NCBI RefSeq assembly: GCF_009789575.1
Contig: NZ_CP046908.1
Span: 2,521,001-2,585,000, forward strand
Direction of reading: 5' to 3'
DNA length: 64,000 bases
Source of the DNA: Stappia indica
GTDB lineage: Bacteria; Pseudomonadota; Alphaproteobacteria; Rhizobiales; Stappiaceae
Shown here: piece after piece, positions 55,268-64,000 of the stretch
Layout: every line of letters begins with the position of its first letter
Numbering within the stretch: the stretch's first letter is position 1
Translations under genes and position numbers: made by a program
The notes under the pieces: generated by a model
Seen by the model: only the letters and a program-made list of their open reading frames with translations
Database searches by the model: none
Told to the model about the DNA's origin: nothing

Positions 55268-56281
55268 ATGCGGAAATTCATCGGGATGCTGACCGCGGTC
55301 GCGGCACTTGGCCTCGCCACTGCCGCCTCCGCCGAGACCACCTTGCGCGTGTCCAACTGGCTGCCGCCGTCCCACCCCATCGTCAAGGACATCCTGGCCC
55401 CCTGGGGCGAGCAGGTGGCCAAGGCGACCGACGGACGCGTCAAGGTCGAGATCATGGCCGCGCCGATCGGCAAGCCGCCGGCACAGTTCGACCTGATCCG
55501 CTCGGGCGCGGCCGATGTCGGCTATGGCGTGCATGGCTACACGCCCGGCCGCTTCAAGCTGACGCCGCTGGTCGAGGGGCCGTTCCTGTCCGATAGCGCC
55601 GAGGCGCTGTCCGTCGCCTACTGGAAGGTGCAGGAGGCGATGCTCTCCAAGGCCGACGAGCATGAGGGCGTCAAGCTGCTCACCGTCTTCACCCATGGTC
55701 CCGGCGGCATCTACACGACCACCAAGAAGGTCGCCTCGGTCGACGACCTTGCCGGCCTGAAGATGCGCATCGGCGGCGGCATCGTTGCCGAGATCGCCTC
55801 GCGGCTCGGCATGGTCGGCGTGCAGGCCCCCTCGCCGCAGGTCTACGAGATCCTCGCCAACGGCGTCGCCGACGGCATCCTGTTCCCGCCGGAGTCCGTG
55901 CCCTTCTTCCGCATCGACGAAGTCATCCGCAACGGCGTCTCCGTGCCGGGCGGCCTCTACAACACCTCATTCTTCGTGGTGATGAACCGCGGCGCCTGGG
56001 ACAAGCTGTCGGATGAGGACAAGGCCGCCATCGACAGCGTGTCGGGCGAAGCCATGGCCCGCATGGCCGGCCAGGCCTGGGACGCGGCCGACGCGGCCGG
56101 CGTCAAGGTGATGGAGGACAAGGGCGTCGCCCAGACCACCGCCGACGAGGCCATGACCGCCGCCATCGCCGAGAAGCTCGCCGGTGTCGAGAAGGGCTTC
56201 CTCGACGCGGCCTCCGCCGCCGGCATCGATGGCCAGGCGGCCATCGACATGCTCAAGGCCGAGATCGCCGCGGCGAAATGA
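55268..56281 (+). CDS. TRAP transporter solute-binding protein (DctP type)
   Basis: A 337-residue periplasmic receptor with a signal peptide (about residues 1-22, cleavage after ASA). The DctP fold shows LRVSNWLPPSHPIVKDILAPWGEQV, GRVKVEIMAAPIGKPPAQFDLIRSG, LAGLKMRIGGG, and the conserved Arg of that last segment, which binds the ligand carboxylate in the family. The ligand is therefore probably a carboxylic acid. AGAGGGGAC precedes the ATG at 55268; it starts 31 nt after the ligase and its stop overlaps dctQ. Confidence 0.93.
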   Translation: MRKFIGMLTAVAALGLATAASAETTLRVSNWLPPSHPIVKDILAPWGEQVAKATDGRVKVEIMAAPIGKPPAQFDLIRSGAADVGYGVHGYTPGRFKLTPLVEGPFLSDSAEALSVAYWKVQEAMLSKADEHEGVKLLTVFTHGPGGIYTTTKKVASVDDLAGLKMRIGGGIVAEIASRLGMVGVQAPSPQVYEILANGVADGILFPPESVPFFRIDEVIRNGVSVPGGLYNTSFFVVMNRGAWDKLSDEDKAAIDSVSGEAMARMAGQAWDAADAAGVKVMEDKGVAQTTADEAMTAAIAEKLAGVEKGFLDAASAAGIDGQAAIDMLKAEIAAAK

Positions 56282-56787
56282 CCGGCGAACCCCGCGACGG
56301 CGCGACCGGCGGGGGCGCCAGCCCCTTCCGGCCGCTCGCCGCGGCGACGCGCCTCCTCCAGCTCGTCGCCGCGCTGCTGCTGCTGGTGATGATGGCGGTG
56401 ACCTTCGTCGACGTCATCGGCCGCTACGTGTTCAACAGTCCGCTGCCCGGCGCCTTCGAGCTGACCGAGGTGCTGCTGGCGCTCGTCGTCTTCGTCGGCC
56501 TGCCGATCGTCACCGCACGGCGGGAGCATGTCACTGTCGACCTTCTCACCGGCCGGCTTCCGGGCCGTCTCCGGCAGGGTCTTGCCCGGGCAGCGCTGGC
56601 AGTGACCGCCGGCGTGCTGGCGGTGTTTGCCTGGCGGCTGGCGCTTCTGGGCCGCGACTACAGCTCCTATGGCGATGCCACGGTCTATCTGGGCATCCCG
56701 CTCGGGCCCGTCGCCGTCGCCATGGCGGTGCTGGCCGGGATTTCCGCGCTCGTCGCCGCCGTTCTCATCCTGCGCCGGCAGCCCTGA
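56278..56787 (+). CDS. TRAP transporter small permease (DctQ type)
   Basis: A 169-residue membrane protein with four hydrophobic helices. MMAVTFVDVIGRYVFNSPLPGAFELTEVLLALVVFVGLPIVT is the DctQ signature, and YSSYGDATVYLGIPLGPVAVAMAV corresponds to the last two helices. It forms the membrane part with DctM. The ATG overlaps the receptor stop (ATGA). The large permease follows after 43 nt. Confidence 0.93.
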   Translation: MTGEPRDGATGGGASPFRPLAAATRLLQLVAALLLLVMMAVTFVDVIGRYVFNSPLPGAFELTEVLLALVVFVGLPIVTARREHVTVDLLTGRLPGRLRQGLARAALAVTAGVLAVFAWRLALLGRDYSSYGDATVYLGIPLGPVAVAMAVLAGISALVAAVLILRRQP

Positions 56788-56830
56788 GCGGGCCGCCTCG
56801 TCCACCTCCCCGAGGGACCTTCGCAAGACC

Positions 56831-58123
56831 ATGGAAACCTGGCTTCCCGGCCTCGTCATTCTCGTCGTCGTGATGTTCGCGGGCGTGCCGATCGCCGTCG
56901 CCATGGCCGCCGTCGGCGGCCTCGGCCTGACGATGATCCTCGGCTTCGCCCCGGCCATGGCGATGGTCGGACAGACCACGTTCGACACCGGCCTTTCCTA
57001 CCCGCTGTCGGTGGTGCCGCTCTTCGTGCTGATGGGCAATCTCGTCACCCGAGCAGGCCTCTCCGACGAGCTCTACGCCGCCTGCCACGCCTGGCTCGGC
57101 CATCGCCGCGGCGGCCTTGCCATGGCGACCGCCGTTGCCTGCGGCGGCTTCTCCGCGGTCTGCGGCTCTTCGCTCGCCACCGCCGCGACCATGGGCAAGG
57201 TCGCCCTGCCGCAGATGCGCCGCTACAAGTACGACGACGGGCTGGCGAGCGGGGTGATCGCGGCCGGCGGCACGCTCGGCATCCTGATCCCGCCCTCCGT
57301 GATCCTGGTACTCTACGGCGTCACCGCCCAGCAGGACATCGCCAAGCTGTTCATCGCCGGCATCATTCCCGGCATTCTCGGCATCCTCGGCTACATGGCC
57401 GCCGTCTGGCTGGTCTGCTGGCGGCGCCCCGAAGCCGGCCCGCCGGCCGAGCGCCTGCCCTATCGCGAGCGCTTCCGCGCGCTTGCCGGCGTTGCCGGCA
57501 TCACCGCCCTGTTCGCGCTGGTGATCGGCGGCATCTATGCCGGCATCTTCACCGCAACGGAGGCCGCCGGCATCGGCGCCAGCGGCGCCTTCGTGATCGC
57601 GCTGGCCCGCCGCCGGCTGACCCTCGCCACCCTGCTGGAGACGCTGAGCGATACGGCCGCCACCACGACGATGATGTTCATGGTGCTGATCGGCGCGCTG
57701 ATCTTCTCCAACTTCGTCAACATCGCCGGTCTGCCGGCGGCGCTCTCGGGCATGGCGGCCGCCTCCGACCTGCCGCCCTGGGCGATCCTGCTCGCCGTGC
57801 TCGGCGTCTATCTCTGCCTCGGCATGGTGCTGGAAAGCCTGTCCATGGTGCTGCTCACCGTGCCGATCTTCGCACCGATGATGGCGGCCCTCGGCTACGA
57901 TCTCGTCTGGTTCGGCATCGTCGTCGTGGTGGTCACCGAAATCAGCCTGATCACACCGCCGGTCGGCCTCAACGTCTTCGTGCTGAAGACGGTGATGCCG
58001 GACGTGCCGCTCGGCCGGATCTTCCGCGGCATCGTGCCGTTCATCCTGGCCGATATCGTCCGCCTGGCGCTGATCGTCGCCGTGCCCTCGCTGGTGCTGC
58101 TGCTTCCCGGCCTGATGCGCTGA
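56831..58123 (+). CDS. TRAP transporter large permease (DctM type)
   Basis: A 430-residue, roughly 12-helix permease of the IT superfamily that carries out Na+-driven solute uptake. Conserved blocks are VPLFVLMGNLVTRAGLSDELY, GGFSAVCGSSLATAATMGKVALPQM, AGGTLGILIPPSVILVLYG and VVVVTEISLITPPVGLNVFVLK. The ATG at 56831 matches the usual N-terminus; the frame is open further upstream only within dctQ. It is the last recognisable gene of the module, followed by 575 bp without a clear gene. Confidence 0.94.
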   Translation: METWLPGLVILVVVMFAGVPIAVAMAAVGGLGLTMILGFAPAMAMVGQTTFDTGLSYPLSVVPLFVLMGNLVTRAGLSDELYAACHAWLGHRRGGLAMATAVACGGFSAVCGSSLATAATMGKVALPQMRRYKYDDGLASGVIAAGGTLGILIPPSVILVLYGVTAQQDIAKLFIAGIIPGILGILGYMAAVWLVCWRRPEAGPPAERLPYRERFRALAGVAGITALFALVIGGIYAGIFTATEAAGIGASGAFVIALARRRLTLATLLETLSDTAATTTMMFMVLIGALIFSNFVNIAGLPAALSGMAAASDLPPWAILLAVLGVYLCLGMVLESLSMVLLTVPIFAPMMAALGYDLVWFGIVVVVVTEISLITPPVGLNVFVLKTVMPDVPLGRIFRGIVPFILADIVRLALIVAVPSLVLLLPGLMR

Positions 58124-58698
58124 CGCCGCCGCGCCGGCGTGCCGGGCGAGCCCCCCGCAGGCAACTGCGGCCTTGACCCGGCAAGGCAATCGGCGCAAAT
58201 GAAAGGGAACGGGCATGACAACGGCAGGCGCGGCTCGCAGGAGCCGGCGCCTCCTTGCGATGTGGCCCGTTGTCGATCGACATGCCGGCCGCCCGCCGCA
58301 GGCGGAGAGGGACCCGGCAGCGTCGGAAGCTGGAGCCGCTGGAGACCATGCCGGTCGCATCGTGTGACAGGACGCCCGCGCCGCCGCGCGGCAGGACATT
58401 GCAGCCGGGCGGCACCGTCCGGATTGCGAAGGCCTGCACGCGTCCGCGCCCGACCCGCACCCGCCGCTGGCAGCGTATCGAGATCGGCGACCGTCGCCGC
58501 CTGCCCGCGCGCTTTCACGCCCTCTTCGCCTCCCCCGGTGATCCCGGCCTTACCGCCGGCCTCGCGCCGGCCGGGAGTGCCGCCGGCTGAGAGGCCAGGC
58601 CCCTTTCTTCGAAATCCGCCATTCGCCGCACCTCATGCGGCACCCGGCCGGAGGCCCGACAGCCCCGTCCAGGACCTTCAGAATATCAGGAGAGACAG
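58124..58698. other. Gap of 575 bp without a supported gene
   Basis: Between the TRAP permease and leuC. Several frames stay open but none has a ribosome site, a recognisable domain or a consistent start. A short stem ACGCCG/CGGCGT follows the dctM stop without a T-tract. The leuC promoter must be in the right half; I cannot pick boxes. Confidence 0.5.
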
Positions 58699-60111
58699 AT
58701 GAACGCTCCGCGCACGCTCTACGACAAGATCTGGGACGACCACGTGGTCGAGACCCAGGAGGACGGCACCGTCCTGCTCTATATCGACCGCCACCTGGTG
58801 CATGAGGTCACCAGCCCGCAGGCCTTCGAGGGCCTGCGCATGACCGGCCGCAAGGTCCGCCAGCCGCAGCGCACGCTGGCCGTGGTCGACCACAACGTGC
58901 CGACCACCGACCGCAGCCACGGCATCGACGATCCCGAGTCCGCCCTGCAGGTCGACACGCTGGCGAAGAATGCCGCCGAGTTCGGCGTCGAATATTACAG
59001 CGAGACGGACCTGCGCCAGGGCATCGTCCACATCGTCGGCCCCGAGCAGGGCTTCACCCTGCCGGGCATGACCATCGTCTGCGGCGACAGCCACACCTCG
59101 ACCCATGGCGCCTTCGGCGCGCTCGCCCACGGCATCGGCACCTCGGAGGTCGAGCACGTGCTCGCCACCCAGACGCTGATCCAGAAGAAGGCGAAGAACA
59201 TGCGCGTGACCGTCGACGGCATCCTGCCGGACGGCGTCACCGCCAAGGACATCATCCTGGCGATCATCGGCGAGATCGGCACGGCCGGCGGCACCGGCCA
59301 TGTCATCGAATATGCCGGCGAGGCGATCCGCGCGCTGTCGATGGAAGGCCGCATGACCGTCTGCAACATGTCGATCGAGGGCGGCGCCCGCGCCGGCCTG
59401 ATCGCCGCCGACCAGAAGACCTTCGACTATATCAAGGGTCGTCCGAAGGCCCCGAAGGGCGCGGACTGGGACAAGGCGGTCGCCTACTGGCAGAATCTCT
59501 TCACCGACGAGGGCGCCCATTTCGACAGCGAGCTGCGCCTCGACGCGGCCAACCTGCCGCCGATCGTCACCTGGGGCTCCAGCCCCGAGGACGTGATCTC
59601 GGTGACCGGCCGGGTGCCGGATCCCGAGGAGATCGAGGACGAGAACCGCCGCGCCTCCAAGCGCCGCGCGCTGCAGTACATGGGCCTGACCGCGGGCACC
59701 CCGATCACCGACATCGCCGTCGACCGGGTGTTCATCGGCTCCTGCACCAACGGCCGCATCGAGGACCTGCGTGCCGCAGCCTCCGTCATCCGCGGCCAGA
59801 AGGTGCGCGAGAGCGTCAACGCCATGGTGGTGCCGGGCTCGGGCCTGGTGAAGGCCCAGGCCGAGGCCGAAGGCCTCGACAAGGTGTTCCGCGAGGCCGG
59901 GTTCGATTGGCGCGAGCCGGGCTGCTCCATGTGCCTTGCCATGAACGCCGACAAGCTGTCGCCGGGCGAGCGCTGCGCCTCCACCTCGAACCGCAATTTC
60001 GAGGGCCGCCAGGGCTTCAAGGGCCGCACCCATCTGGTGTCGCCGACCATGGCGGCAGCCGCCGCGATCGCCGGCCATTTCGTCGACATCCGCGAGTGGC
60101 CGCACGGCTGA
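58699..60111 (+). CDS. leuC: 3-isopropylmalate dehydratase large subunit
   Basis: A 470-residue aconitase-family catalytic subunit with a 4Fe-4S cluster. Cysteine motifs are [15 protein letters not shown] and [24 protein letters not shown] at the start and [32 protein letters not shown] are diagnostic. Together with LeuD (encoded 29 kb away on the other strand) it isomerises isopropylmalate. AGGAGAGAC precedes the ATG. A strong terminator follows. Confidence 0.97.
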   Translation: MNAPRTLYDKIWDDHVVETQEDGTVLLYIDRHLVHEVTSPQAFEGLRMTGRKVRQPQRTLAVVDHNVPTTDRSHGIDDPESALQVDTLAKNAAEFGVEYYSETDLRQGIVHIVGPEQGFTLPGMTIVCGDSHTSTHGAFGALAHGIGTSEVEHVLATQTLIQKKAKNMRVTVDGILPDGVTAKDIILAIIGEIGTAGGTGHVIEYAGEAIRALSMEGRMTVCNMSIEGGARAGLIAADQKTFDYIKGRPKAPKGADWDKAVAYWQNLFTDEGAHFDSELRLDAANLPPIVTWGSSPEDVISVTGRVPDPEEIEDENRRASKRRALQYMGLTAGTPITDIAVDRVFIGSCTNGRIEDLRAAASVIRGQKVRESVNAMVVPGSGLVKAQAEAEGLDKVFREAGFDWREPGCSMCLAMNADKLSPGERCASTSNRNFEGRQGFKGRTHLVSPTMAAAAAIAGHFVDIREWPHG

Positions 60112-60142
60112 CAGCCGCCGCCGAACCGGCCGGGACGATGAA

Positions 60143-60170
60143 CGCGGGCCTTCGGGCCCGCGTTTTTTTT
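60143..60170 (+). terminator. Rho-independent terminator of leuC
   Basis: A perfect stem CGCGGGCC/GGCCCGCG with a TTCG tetraloop (60143-60162) followed by eight Ts, 31 nt after the leuC stop. Confidence 0.95.
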
Positions 60171-60338
60171 GCCCGCAAGCCCCTGGCGCCGAAGACCGAG
60201 CCATGCGCTTTGTCGGGCTTCACAAGACTGTCACTGTGGCTCTACACTATGCCTGCGTTCGGTCGACCGGCCGGGGAAGCGAATCGCGGTTGCGATGCGC
60301 CTTCGCCGGGCCGGCGAGCAGGCATGAGGAGCGAAGGT

Positions 60339-60896
60339 GTGACACTCGCCGTCTCTCCAGGTGCTCACCCGGCCCTGGTGCTCAATGCTGACTACCGCCC
60401 GCTGGCGTATTATCCGCTGTCGCTCTGGGCGTGGCAGGATGCGGTGAAGGCCGTGTTCCTCGACAGGGTCAATATTGTCTCCGAATACGACATCACGGTC
60501 CGAAGTCCGAGCAGCGAGTTCAGACTTCCCAGCGTCGTATCGCTGAAAAGCTACGTAAAGCCGAGCCGCCATCCCGCCTTCACCCGCTTCAACGTCTTCC
60601 TGCGCGACCGGTTCCAATGCCAGTATTGCGGCTCGCGGGAGGAACTGACCTTCGACCATCTCGTCCCACGCTCGAAAGGCGGGCAGACCACCTGGGACAA
60701 CGTGATCACGGCCTGCTCGCCCTGCAACCTCCGCAAAGCCAACAAGTCCTGCGCCGATATCAGCATGTGGCCGATGCATTTGCCCTTCCCCCCGACCGTC
60801 CAGGACCTGCACAACAACGGTCGCCTGTTCCCGCCGAACTACCTGCACGACAGCTGGCTCGACTTCCTCTACTGGGACACCGAGCTGGAGCCCTGA
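60339..60896 (+). CDS. HNH endonuclease
   Basis: A 185-residue HNH nuclease. The beta-beta-alpha metal finger is complete: zinc cysteines Cys94/Cys97 (CQYCGS) and Cys126/Cys129 (CSPCN), catalytic Asp106-His107 (FDHLVPRSKGG) and Asn121 (WDNVITAC). The N-terminal half, ALVLNADYRPLAYYPLSLWAWQDA, is the conserved partner region of stand-alone HNH proteins common in alphaproteobacteria. The role is unknown. A GTG at 60339 with AGGAG 8 nt upstream is preferred; an ATG at 60324 is the alternative. Confidence 0.9.
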   Translation: MTLAVSPGAHPALVLNADYRPLAYYPLSLWAWQDAVKAVFLDRVNIVSEYDITVRSPSSEFRLPSVVSLKSYVKPSRHPAFTRFNVFLRDRFQCQYCGSREELTFDHLVPRSKGGQTTWDNVITACSPCNLRKANKSCADISMWPMHLPFPPTVQDLHNNGRLFPPNYLHDSWLDFLYWDTELEP

Positions 60897-61095
60897 GCCC
60901 ATCGGCTCCCCCGTCACTCGCTGCAGGCTCATGCCCCGCCGGACACCGTCCGCAGGGCCGGCGCTTTTACCCTTTGTCAACCGACTCGTCGAAACCCCCG
61001 TCTTTCGCAGATCGGTTTAACCAACCGGTCGCTCCTTCGTGCCACTGTCCCGGACAAAGGCACGTGCCGCCGCATCGGCACGGGAGTGGGAAAAG

Positions 61096-62496
61096 ATGCT
61101 GTCTCGTAATTCCGGCAAGAAGCTCGGTGCCACCATGCGCCAGGCGCGGCGCTTCGCCCTGGACCGCAGCGGAGCGATCCTGCCGCTCTTCGCGATCGTT
61201 GCGATCTTCGCGATCGTCGCCGGTGGCGCCGGTCTCGACTTCGCCCGCGCCATCAACCAGCGTCAGAGCATTGCCCGCGGTCTCGACGCGGCGATGCTGG
61301 CGGTGGCCCGCGAGCTGTCGATCCGCAACATGACCTCGGCAGAGATCCAGTCCTACCTCGACGCCAATTACGAGGCCTATTTCGGCGCCAACACCAAGGG
61401 CTCGAACGCGGGCAGCGAGATCATCATCGACGCGCCGAAAATCGATACCGAAGCGCGGGTGATCCAGGTCTCGGCACGCTCTCGCGTACCCACCTACTTC
61501 ATCCATCTCGCAGGATTCGGCCCGAAGGAGCTGAACGTCGCCGTCAATGCCGAGGCCGTGTACCCGAAGAGCGTCGAGGCGACGCTGGTGCTCGACGTCA
61601 CCGGCTCGATGGGCGGCAGCAAGATCTCCGCGCTGCGCAATGCCGCTGCGAGCTTCGTCAACACGCTGGTGCCGCCGGACATCGCCCCGATCAACGAGAA
61701 GGTGCGGATCGCCGTCGTCCCCTATGCCTCCGGCGTCAACATCGGCTCCTCGCGCGCGACGCTCGCCACCAAGGGAGCGAACGCGACGCGCAGCTCCTAC
61801 ACCGATTGCGTCTCCGAGCGCACAGGCGCGCAGGCCTATACGGATGCCAGCTACATCACCGCCTCGGTCGGACCAGGGACGACCCGGGCCGGCAACAACA
61901 GCGGCTATTACTGGAACGGCTCGCGGGCCTACAGTTCCTCCGGCTTCGTCTGCCCCAATGCCGAGGTCGTGCCCCTGACGCTCGATCCCGGCTCCTCGTC
62001 CAAGGCGGGAACGCCGCTCTACACGATCTCGCGGCTCTCAGCGAGCGGCAACACCGCCGGCCAGACCGGCGTCGCCTGGGGCTGGTACACGCTGTCGCCC
62101 AACTGGTCGACGCTGTGGCCGTCGGACAGCAAGCCTGCCGCCTATTCGGACGAGCGCGTGCTGAAATACATGCTGCTGATGACCGACGGCGAGTTCAACA
62201 CCTGGTTCGACGGACCGGTGAGGCTGGGCAAGACGAACTACGACTGGATCGCCCGAACCGACCAGAGCACGAACTCGACCAACCGTGCCTTCGAGTTGTG
62301 CAACGCGATCAAGAAGAGCGAGATCAAGATCATCACCGTCGGCTTCCAGATCGGCAGCAACTCCCAGGCCAAGAAGGTCATGAGCCAGTGCGCCTCCTCG
62401 TCCAGCGACTACTATCTTGCCGACAACGAGGCCGAGCTGAACGCACGGTTCCAGGCGATCGCCAACCAGATCAAGTCGACCTACCTGTCGCGCTGA
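61096..62496 (+). CDS. TadG-like pilus-associated protein with VWA domain
   Basis: A 466-residue protein. One membrane helix (about 27-49) sits just after a basic segment, in the TadE/TadG-like context SGAILPLFAIVAIFAIVAGGAGLDFARA, followed by an extracytoplasmic von Willebrand A domain. The metal-ion-dependent adhesion site is Asp167-x-Thr169-x-Ser171 in LDVTGSMGG, with MLLMTDGEFNTW further on. Such proteins (TadG) accompany Flp/Tad pili; no other tad gene is here, which is common for dispersed copies. The ATG at 61096 is chosen for the GGAGTGGG upstream. Confidence 0.88.
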   Translation: MLSRNSGKKLGATMRQARRFALDRSGAILPLFAIVAIFAIVAGGAGLDFARAINQRQSIARGLDAAMLAVARELSIRNMTSAEIQSYLDANYEAYFGANTKGSNAGSEIIIDAPKIDTEARVIQVSARSRVPTYFIHLAGFGPKELNVAVNAEAVYPKSVEATLVLDVTGSMGGSKISALRNAAASFVNTLVPPDIAPINEKVRIAVVPYASGVNIGSSRATLATKGANATRSSYTDCVSERTGAQAYTDASYITASVGPGTTRAGNNSGYYWNGSRAYSSSGFVCPNAEVVPLTLDPGSSSKAGTPLYTISRLSASGNTAGQTGVAWGWYTLSPNWSTLWPSDSKPAAYSDERVLKYMLLMTDGEFNTWFDGPVRLGKTNYDWIARTDQSTNSTNRAFELCNAIKKSEIKIITVGFQIGSNSQAKKVMSQCASSSSDYYLADNEAELNARFQAIANQIKSTYLSR

Positions 62497-62765
62497 GGCA
62501 GACGCCGACGGGTCCTGCGAAAGCGGGGATGGCGGGCGTAAAGCCTCTTGCGCACCGCCCGCTTGTCCGCTATCACACCGCCACCTGACGGACCGGTCGT
62601 CCGGCATCACCCTTCCCGTGGCATCGCCCTTGAGGCTCTGCCGAAGCGGAACGGGACGCTTGCCGAAAAGACAGACCGCCCGGCGGGCAACCGGTCCGGC
62701 CCTGTGCCGCCGGTTCTGGCGGGAACCCGCCACACGCCCCGGGGCACTTCGTCCCGGTCTGGTAC

Positions 62766-62841
62766 GCCGCTGTAGCTCAGTTGGTAGAGCACGTCATTCG
62801 TAATGATGGGGTCGTAGGTTCGAGTCCTATCAGCGGCACCA
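62766..62841 (+). tRNA. tRNA-Thr (anticodon CGU)
   Basis: A 76-nt cloverleaf with encoded CCA. Acceptor GCCGCTG/CAGCGGC, D arm GCTC-AGTTGGTA-GAGC, anticodon stem CGTCA/TGATG around loop TTCGTAA (anticodon CGT), T arm GTAGG-TTCGAGT-CCTAT, discriminator A then CCA. It reads ACG threonine codons. Confidence 0.97.
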
Positions 62842-63041
62842 CTTTCTTTCCTCTTGAAGATCGGCCGGTCCTTGCCGCCCTGGCGGCGCGGATCGCATTC
62901 CTTTGCTCCCGGACCATTTCTGCGCCCCGCAAGCCCGGCGATCTGCCAGGACGCCTGGACCGGCGGCACGTGCATGACAGGCGCGCAGTCAGGCGCGCAT
63001 TTGTGCTGGCAGGAGTTCACGATACGTTCTATCATCGCGGC

Positions 63042-63692
63042 ATGACCGGACCCGTTGCAACCCTGCCGGCCGGCACGACCGCGACTGACGGCGGGACTGC
63101 CGGAACGGAGCATCGACCGCCTGTCCCTGCCAATTCCACATCGGCAAGGGCGGAACAGCTCCCCTTTGCCATGCTGCCGGGGGACGCAGACACAGCCGAG
63201 CCGGCAGGCAATGCCGACAGCCAACCGGCGGACCTGCTCGCCGCATCGCTGGTCGAGACCCCGGTGGCACAGGAACAGCAGACGCCGACGGGTGAGCTCG
63301 TTCCGGCGCAGGCGGGCGCACCGCGCGCGGCCGAGGCGCTTGGCCTCGGCGACCGTTACCGCTATCTCACCGGGGCCTCTGGCCGGCGCTACCTGTTTTC
63401 CGGCGTCGATCTCGACGCGCTGGAGGACTTTCGCAACGCGGTGGTGGTGATCGGTCTCGGCGAGGGGCGCCCGGAGAGCGGCCACGCCCGCCGGGTGTGG
63501 ATCGGCGAGATCGACCGCGACGGCATCCGCCGCGGCCCGGCCCTGCCCCGTGCGCTGTCCCGTGCAGCGGAAGAGGCGCACGGAACCGTGCTGGTTCACC
63601 TGCTGGCGGGCCATGCGGCGGAACGGCGCGAGGTGCTGGAGGATCTGGCCGCCGGCCTTGCCAGCGCCGGACTGGAAACACTGAGCGCCTGA
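63042..63692 (+). CDS. Hypothetical protein with disordered N-terminus and compact C-terminal domain
   Basis: 216 residues, not recognised. Residues 1 to about 100 are low-complexity (Ala, Thr, Pro, Glu, Gln) and predicted disordered. The C-terminal part (about 105-216) looks folded: YRYLTGASGRRYLFSGVDLDALEDFRNAVVVIG is followed by RRVWIGEIDRDGIRRG and helices ending in a Leu/Ala-rich tail. There is no signal peptide, membrane helix or known motif. The start at 63042 is the first ATG after the tRNA; a weak AGGAG lies 30 nt upstream, too far, so the start is uncertain. It begins 200 nt after tRNA-Thr. Confidence 0.6.
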   Translation: MTGPVATLPAGTTATDGGTAGTEHRPPVPANSTSARAEQLPFAMLPGDADTAEPAGNADSQPADLLAASLVETPVAQEQQTPTGELVPAQAGAPRAAEALGLGDRYRYLTGASGRRYLFSGVDLDALEDFRNAVVVIGLGEGRPESGHARRVWIGEIDRDGIRRGPALPRALSRAAEEAHGTVLVHLLAGHAAERREVLEDLAAGLASAGLETLSA

Positions 63693-63721
63693 ACGGCGAA
63701 AATTGGGGACGGATCAGGCTG

Positions 63722-64000
63722 ATGATGTTCGACGGGATCGATCTTCTCGCCGTGCTGGCAGCGGCGGTGGCCTCCTTCGCCGCCGGGGCGGTGTGGTACG
63801 GATTGCTCGGGAAGGTCTGGATGCGGGCCCCGCGCCTGGACAAGGCCGCCATCCGGCCGCGCCCGCTCTTGTTCATCGGCAGCTTCGTTTGCCAGTTGGT
63901 CATGGCGCTGATCTTCGCCGGCATCATCTACCATGCCGGCCCGATGACGGTCGCCAACGGCGTCCTGTCCGCCGTGCTGGTATGGACCGGATTTCTCGCC
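63722..64000 (+). CDS. DUF1761 membrane protein (3' end outside window)
   Basis: The first 93 residues are visible. MMFDGIDLLAVLAAAVASFAAGAVWYGLLGKVWM is the characteristic first helix of DUF1761 proteins. A second and third helix follow (LLFIGSFVCQLVMALIFAGIIYH and VLSAVLVWTGFLA). These are small four-helix membrane proteins of unknown function. Two adjacent ATGs (63722, 63725) are possible starts. It lies 29 nt after the hypothetical gene in the same direction. Confidence 0.82.
   Translation, partial: MMFDGIDLLAVLAAAVASFAAGAVWYGLLGKVWMRAPRLDKAAIRPRPLLFIGSFVCQLVMALIFAGIIYHAGPMTVANGVLSAVLVWTGFLA

Noticed and set aside
58139-58702. 187-codon frame overlapping the leuC start
   Set aside because: Arg/Pro-rich content, no ribosome site and no domain; the overlap is chance.
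62766-64000. Genomic island at tRNA-Thr
   Set aside because: No integrase, no repeated tRNA 3' end and no composition shift within the window.

Overview
The window is a GC-rich stretch of alphaproteobacterial chromosome. Gene content and order fit Hyphomicrobiales, perhaps a Stappia-like marine or soil lineage. The basis is the urease operon with interspersed accessory genes, dapF-mtaB-ftsY-yciB, a 1598-residue NAD-glutamate dehydrogenase, type-2 argC, metX-metW, a CenR-like response regulator and a TadG-like protein. The genus is inference, because no rRNA or marker gene is present. Most of the window is housekeeping sequence with short intergenic gaps and many 4-nt ATGA or GTGA overlaps.

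Layout. 1-5.5 kb: partial SDR, UbiH-type hydroxylase, TesB thioesterase, His-rich CobW GTPase, D,D-carboxypeptidase. 5.9-12.5 kb: urease cluster ureD-A-B-(LprI-like)-C-[palindromic element]-GST-ureE-F-G. 12.5-19.5 kb: ChaC-like gene, DUF2125 gene, a second palindromic element interrupted by an IS5/IS427-type IS, GNAT, DMT exporter, CitE-like lyase, DUF1737, alpha/beta hydrolase. 19.5-25.6 kb: yciB, ftsY, mtaB, dapF, pirin, L,D-transpeptidase-like. 25.7-31.9 kb: response regulator, cNMP-binding protein, ohr with a visible promoter/operator, msrQ-like, a roughly 0.9-kb island of intergenic repeats, leuD, argC, AhpD-like. 32.2-43.9 kb: NAD-GDH, UMF1 transporter, typA, MarR plus Bcr/CflA-type MFS, folP, folK. 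43.9-49.2 kb: tyrosine and histidine biosynthesis (tyrC-like, hisC), a small tandem repeat array, metX-metW, methyltransferase. 49.3-58.1 kb: a catabolic and uptake module. 58.7-64 kb: leuC, HNH nuclease, TadG-like protein, tRNA-Thr(CGU), an unknown gene and a partial DUF1761 gene.

The most interesting unit is the 49.3-58.1 kb module. A MarR regulator and a flavin reductase are divergent from a tightly overlapped operon. That operon encodes a NicX-like Fe(II) ring-cleavage dioxygenase with His269, His320 and Asp322 in place, an alpha/beta hydrolase suited to the N-formylmaleamate deformylase (NicD) role, an acyl-CoA-dehydrogenase-fold flavoprotein lacking the usual catalytic Glu, an AMP-forming acyl-CoA synthetase and a complete TRAP transporter. 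The combination resembles N-heterocycle (pyridine) catabolism but matches no nicotinate or picolinate gene set I know, so it may be an undescribed route.

A second theme is small mobile DNA. Two unrelated elements of about 265 bp have 19-bp inverted termini. Each is inserted at a CTAG overlapping the TAG stop codon of the upstream gene. One of them is itself hit by an 821-bp IS exactly at its terminal TA.
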